Positions 61,099 through 64,000 of a DNA stretch of 64,000 nt are shown here, piece by piece (position 1 is the first letter of the stretch; every line of letters starts with the position of its first letter). The stretch comes from Pukyongiella litopenaei (GTDB lineage Bacteria; Pseudomonadota; Alphaproteobacteria; Rhodobacterales; Rhodobacteraceae). The notes beneath the pieces were generated by a model, which saw nothing but the letters and a program-made list of their open reading frames with translations, ran no database searches and was not told where the DNA came from. A program made the translations under genes and the position numbers. The stretch spans positions 1,178,001-1,242,000 of the forward strand of contig NZ_CP027665.1 in assembly GCF_003008555.2 (NCBI RefSeq), in the 5' to 3' direction.

Positions 61099-62026
61099 TG
61101 TCGCAACGACTGCTGTTCTGACAGGTTGGCTCACGGCAACGATCCGATTGGCCGGGCCGCTACTACTGGCAGCCCTAGGAGAGCTTTTCGCCGAACGGTC
61201 GGGAGTTCTGAACATCGGGATTGAAGGTGTGATGTTGCTTGGCGCATTGGCCGCCTATCTCGCAACATGGACAGGTGGTAACCCATGGATCGGGATGCTG
61301 GCCGGGATGGCTGCAGGATTGGTATCGGGGTTGTTCCTCGGTTTCCTCTATGTCACCGTACAGGCTAGCCATGTGGTCGTCGGAATCATTTTCAACATCT
61401 TCGCACTTGGCCTGGCCAGCTATGTCTATCGGTTGGCGCTTTCCGGGATTTCAGGGGTCCAGACCGTAGCGATGTTCACCGCCAAACCGGTACCGGGGCT
61501 GTCCGAAATCCCTGTTCTGGGGCCTGTTCTGTTCTCCCATACCATGCCGCTCTATCTGACCGTCCTGATGGTATTTGTCGCAGCCTATACATTATACAAA
61601 ACCGCGTTCGGTCTGAATCTGCGCGCCGTGGGTGAAAACCCACGGGCGGCGGATACAGCGGGGATCGATGTAGCCCGCTATCGGTATATCGCGGTGATGA
61701 TCTCGACTGTGGCATCGGGCGCTGCCGGAGCCTATCTGGTTCTGGCCAATGTCGGGCAGTTTCGCGACACGATCATCGCCGGGCAAGGCTTTATCGCATT
61801 GGCCATCGTCATTTTCGGACGCTGGGATCCCTGGTTAGCAGCGATCGCGGCGTTGATATTCGGTGCGGCGGATGCGCTGCAATTGACGCTGCAACTGATG
61901 GGAACGGGCATACCTCCGCAACTCTTGCTGGCCTTGCCGTACCTCCTGACGATTATCGCCATGTCTGGCTTGATCGGGAAAGCCAACCAACCAGCCGCAT
62001 TCATGCAACCATATAGAAAGGAATAG
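61088..62026 (+). CDS. BMP-type importer, permease 2
   Basis: This 312-aa membrane protein (NupQ-like, BPD_transp_2) has ERSGVLNIGIEGVMLLGALA near the N-terminus and LRAVGENPRAADTAGIDVAR in the conserved coupling region. It completes the heterodimeric permease. The stop is followed 3 bases later by the GTG of a truncated gene. Confidence 0.92.
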   Translation: MELDVATTAVLTGWLTATIRLAGPLLLAALGELFAERSGVLNIGIEGVMLLGALAAYLATWTGGNPWIGMLAGMAAGLVSGLFLGFLYVTVQASHVVVGIIFNIFALGLASYVYRLALSGISGVQTVAMFTAKPVPGLSEIPVLGPVLFSHTMPLYLTVLMVFVAAYTLYKTAFGLNLRAVGENPRAADTAGIDVARYRYIAVMISTVASGAAGAYLVLANVGQFRDTIIAGQGFIALAIVIFGRWDPWLAAIAALIFGAADALQLTLQLMGTGIPPQLLLALPYLLTIIAMSGLIGKANQPAAFMQPYRKE

Positions 62027-62029
62027 AGG

Positions 62030-62090
62030 GTGCATGCGCCGGAACTCCCTCACTCTTTCGACCCTGAATACGCTCGAGCGGTCATAAACC
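62030..62090 (+). pseudogene. 5' stub of the next operon gene, cut by the IS6 element
   Basis: A GTG at 62030, three bases after the permease stop and preceded by AAAGGAATAGAGG, opens a frame reading HAPELPHSFDPEYARAVINR up to the left end of the IS6 element at 62091. The spacing and the strong ribosome site indicate the start of a further operon gene. About 20 codons are too few to name it; the opening is not inconsistent with a cysteine-hydrolase or amidohydrolase N-terminus. The sequence to the right of the element does not continue this frame. Confidence 0.5.
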
Positions 62091-62827
62091 GGGTCCGTTG
62101 CATTAACCGGCGGGATATCAGAGACATCGATGCCGTGAGTTGAGGAGTGAGCGATGTCCCGACGCAATCCGTTCAAGCGGCACCGATTTCCGCGCGAGGT
62201 CATCCTGCTGGCGGTGCGCTGGTACTGTCGCTACCCGCTTTCGTGCCGGGACGTTCAAGATATTCTTGCTGAGCGGGGCATTACTGTTGATGCCTCGACC
62301 GTGCACCGATGGGTAAGAAAGTTTGGCCCCGAAATCCGGAAACGGGCCCAAGCCCGGCACCGCTCCTGAAGAGGGCTGCAGTGGCAGGTCGATGAGACCT
62401 ACGTTCGCGTGGGCGGGCGCTGGCGCTACCTTTGGCGGGCCGTGGATCAGTTCGGCCAGTTGATCGATTTCCGCCTCACAGCGCGGCGGGGTTCCAGGGC
62501 AGCAAGGGCATTTCTGCGCCAGGCGCGAGAGACCGTGCAGTGCTATCAGCCCCTTACGATCATCACCGACAAGGCGCACAGCTATGCAAAGGTGATCGGC
62601 GAGATCAACAGCCAGCGCGGGCCTGAGAATGCTATCCGCCACATTGACCGCAAGTATATGAACAATCGGATCGAGAGTGATCATGCCGCGCTGAATCAGC
62701 ATTTGCGTCCCATGCGGAGTTTCCAGACGTTGGCCGGAGCCAAGGCCGCGCTCGCCGGCACCGAAACCGTAAGCTTCCGGCGGCGGCCGTCTGATCGCGG
62801 CTGCGATCCGATGATAAGTCCGACGCT

Positions 62828-63238
62828 ATGTCCGACTTCAATAACCGCCCGCAAATCGAAGTTCTTGCCGCCGCCGACGGTTCCCGCCGTCGGCACTGGT
62901 CGGACGAGGACAAGGTCCGGATTGTCGAGGAGAGTTTTATTGGCCATCGGCAATGTGCTGCCACGGCCCGGCGGCATGGCGTTTGCCGCTCGCTGCTGAC
63001 GATCTGGCGCCGTCAATACCGGAACGGCAGGCTGGGCGTATCCCGTTCTGCAGCCTTTTTGCCGGTCAGCGTGACGCAGGACCGCCCTGTCTCGCGGCCG
63101 GGTCCGGTTGATCCCTCTGAGCCTGTGCGAGATGCACAAGTCGAAATTGCGCTACCAAATGGCCGTCGGCTTGTCGTGCCGGCCGCGCTGGACCCAGAGG
63201 CGTTGGTCCGGCTCATCCAGCTAGTGGAGCGCGCATGA
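62828..63238 (+). CDS. IS66-family accessory protein TnpA
   Basis: This 136-aa protein is complete: RRRHWSDEDKVRIVEESFIG and CAATARRHGVCRSLLTIWRR form the helix-turn-helix, and VEIALPNGRRLVVPAALDPE is the conserved tail. Its stop overlaps the tnpB start (ATGA), as usual in IS66 elements. Confidence 0.88.
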   Translation: MSDFNNRPQIEVLAAADGSRRRHWSDEDKVRIVEESFIGHRQCAATARRHGVCRSLLTIWRRQYRNGRLGVSRSAAFLPVSVTQDRPVSRPGPVDPSEPVRDAQVEIALPNGRRLVVPAALDPEALVRLIQLVERA

Positions 63239-63384
63239 TTGCGTTTCCGGCGGGCGTAAAGGTCTGGATTGCGGGCGGTGTGACGGACAACGTCCTCGCC
63301 CGGCTGCCTGACATGACAGCCTCGCAGGTGCCGACCCTGCTGCCGTGGAACTGGAAGCCCTCGGAAGTCCGCCAAACCGCCTGA
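63235..63384 (+). pseudogene. tnpB-tnpC in-frame deletion fusion (49 aa)
   Basis: The frame begins as TnpB (MIAFPAGVKVWIAGGVTD) and after one deletion continues as the very end of TnpC (NVLARLPDMTASQVPTLLPW NWKP). All catalytic residues of TnpC are gone. Confidence 0.8.
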
Positions 63385-63712
63385 CCGCGGCCTACGCCGG
63401 ATGCTTACCCGAAACCTTCCGCACCATTCGGAAAGGCCAATTCGAGAATTGTGATACCGGGGTGATCAACGAGATCGCCTTCATCGCCAATCTGTTCCCG
63501 GCGGCTGCATGATCGGAGAGCGACAGCGACGACCGAAGCGACCCTCCGACGTTAATGCAACGAACCCCTTGAGACCCACCAAACCCGCGGCGGCTACCAC
63601 CGAGGTGATGACACCAAGAGCCAGATTGCCGACGACGCGACCTGTCCGTACCCGGGCGACGAGCCGGGATTGTGATGGGGATCCATTGCTTGTTTGGGTC
63701 GTCCGGCCCGGC

Positions 63713-63740
63713 TTGCCGTGTGTTCGATTTTGGTTATAAT
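63713..63740 (+). promoter_or_regulatory. Sigma-70-type promoter of the antitoxin gene
   Basis: TTGCCG (63713-63718) and a perfect TATAAT (63735-63740) are separated by 16 bases, and the ATG follows 28 bases downstream. The stretch 63568-63712 between the IS6 end and this promoter holds no supported gene. Confidence 0.7.
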
Positions 63741-63768
63741 GAATACGTGCAGAGCCGCAGGAGGTGCC

Positions 63769-64000
63769 ATGCCCCGTACCACAACCATGACAGTTCGCGT
63801 TAGTGGCGTGCTTAGCGATTTCGTCGCGGCCAATACCGGTGACGATGGCGCCTATGAGAATGTCAGCGAATATATCCGTGACCTGATCCGTCGCGACAAG
63901 GAACGCGTGGAGGCGGAAGCCTTCGATCGGCTGAAGGCCGAACTGACACATGCCTTTGCCGCGCCGGAGGAGAGCTATCAGCCCCTGACGGCGGGTGACG
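63769..64000 (+). CDS. ParD/CopG-like antitoxin (partial, 3' end off window)
   Basis: Seventy-seven residues are visible: MPRTTTMTVRVSGVLSDFVA as the ribbon strand and start of helix 1, then YENVSEYIRDLIRRDKERVE, the hallmark of ParD-type ribbon-helix-helix antitoxins, and an acidic tail that would bind the toxin. GGAGG lies 5 bases before the ATG. A ParE-family toxin gene is expected just beyond the window. Such operons are usually autorepressed at the promoter. Confidence 0.82.
   Translation, partial: MPRTTTMTVRVSGVLSDFVAANTGDDGAYENVSEYIRDLIRRDKERVEAEAFDRLKAELTHAFAAPEESYQPLTAGD

Larger units (their letters stand above)
62769..63408 (+). mobile_element. 640-bp IS66-family deletion derivative with perfect 8-bp target duplication
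   Basis: The left end begins GTAAGCTTCCGGCGGCGGCC and the right end is the complement of GTAAGCATCCGGCGTAGGCC. The flanking bases CCGAAACC occur at 62761-62768 and 63409-63416, an exact 8-bp duplication as IS66 elements make. It keeps tnpA intact but has lost most of tnpB and tnpC through one internal deletion. Movement would need a transposase supplied elsewhere. Confidence 0.93.
62154..63512 (+). pseudogene. IS6-family transposase, nonsense codon plus IS66 insertion
   Basis: The frame starts MSRRNPFKRHRFPREVILLA, is stopped by TGA at 62367 (HRS-stop-RGLQW, where homologues have Trp), and continues WQVDETYVRVGGRWRYLWRA, ITDKAHSYAKVIGEIN and NNRIESDHAALNQHLRPMRS. That gives the DDE residues in DET, TDK and IES. 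At 62768 it is interrupted. After removing 62769-63416 the frame resumes FRTIRKGQFENCDTGVINEI AFIANLFPAAA and a stop at 63512. A single TGG-to-TGA change plus the insertion account for all the damage. Confidence 0.9.
62091..63567 (+). mobile_element. IS6-family insertion sequence carrying a nested IS66 derivative
   Basis: GGGTCCGTTGCATTAAC (62091-62107) and GTTAATGCAACGAACCC (63551-63567) are terminal inverted repeats matching at 16 of 17 positions. Between them is an IS6-type transposase gene broken by one nonsense codon and a 640-bp insertion. Without the insertion the element would be about 830 bp, normal for IS6. No 8-bp target duplication is seen outside the ends, so the flanks have been rearranged. 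Confidence 0.88.

Noticed and set aside
63481-63730. Minus-strand hydrophobic stretch (GNLALGVITSVVAAAGLVGL) near the IS6 right end
   Set aside because: It might be the end of a gene cut by IS6, but no start or upstream domain can be supported.

Overview
The window looks like a chromosomal segment from a Rhodobacterales (Roseobacter-group) alphaproteobacterium. The evidence is high GC content, a DMSP lyase DddP whose active-site residues fall at exactly the published positions, a psd-pssA-pmtA phospholipid block with a Rhodobacter-type phosphatidylethanolamine methyltransferase, and a glnB-glnA pair. The left half (1-30.2 kb) is ordinary core and near-core DNA. It holds, in order: a nitric-oxide stress pair (Ric/DnrN-like repair protein and an NsrR-like regulator facing each other across a palindromic operator); phospholipid synthesis; an MFS exporter; a three-gene DyP-peroxidase operon; tRNA-Leu(UAG); nnr; glnB-glnA; a possible toxin/immunity pair; a TPR-sulfotransferase; a lytic transglycosylase; dddP; a tungstate transporter with a one-component sensor; and a tightly overlapping minus-strand operon (lipoprotein, D,D-carboxypeptidase, tmk, holB, tatD, MBL hydrolase).

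From tRNA-Ser(UGA) at 30.15 kb onwards the DNA is accessory. At 30.3-37.2 kb lies a compact phage-derived island with a small and a large terminase, an HK97-type prohead protease, three small unknown genes, a ribbon-helix-helix protein and a RepA-like AAA helicase. No portal, major capsid, tail, lysis or integrase gene is visible. Its roughly 1.5 kb non-coding core carries six 25-bp palindromes centred on AATT-like cores. Their arms differ in sequence but stay self-complementary. An 18-bp AT-rich palindrome, a direct-repeat pair and a dense cluster of AATTCCGG octamers lie in the same core. It reads like a replication origin or control region for a phage satellite or phage-plasmid relic, and it is the most interesting item here. 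Next come a DUF927 protein, an 11-copy 9-bp minisatellite and a nucleotidyltransferase-fold gene.

From 40.7 to 55.3 kb cargo genes alternate with insertion-sequence debris. The cargo is an M20 amidohydrolase, a hexapeptide acetyltransferase, and a complete iron/metallophore uptake locus (AraC regulator, TonB receptor, two YbtPQ/IrtAB-like ABC half-transporters, a TcmP-like methyltransferase). The debris is IS630, IS66, IS6 and IS21 remnants plus one apparently intact IS110/IS1111 element whose right non-coding end should encode a guide (bridge/seek) RNA. One IS66 fragment is joined in frame to what looks like the HD domain of a Cas3, so a CRISPR-Cas locus probably once stood here or arrived as a fragment.

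The right end (55.4-62.0 kb) holds a LysR regulator, a 5-formyl-THF cyclo-ligase-family protein and a complete BMP-type (nucleoside-like) ABC importer. The next gene of that operon is cut after about 20 codons by an IS6-family element. That element's transposase has a nonsense codon and is split by a 640-bp IS66 deletion derivative flanked by perfect 8-bp target duplications. The window ends inside a ParD/CopG-like antitoxin gene with a clear promoter.
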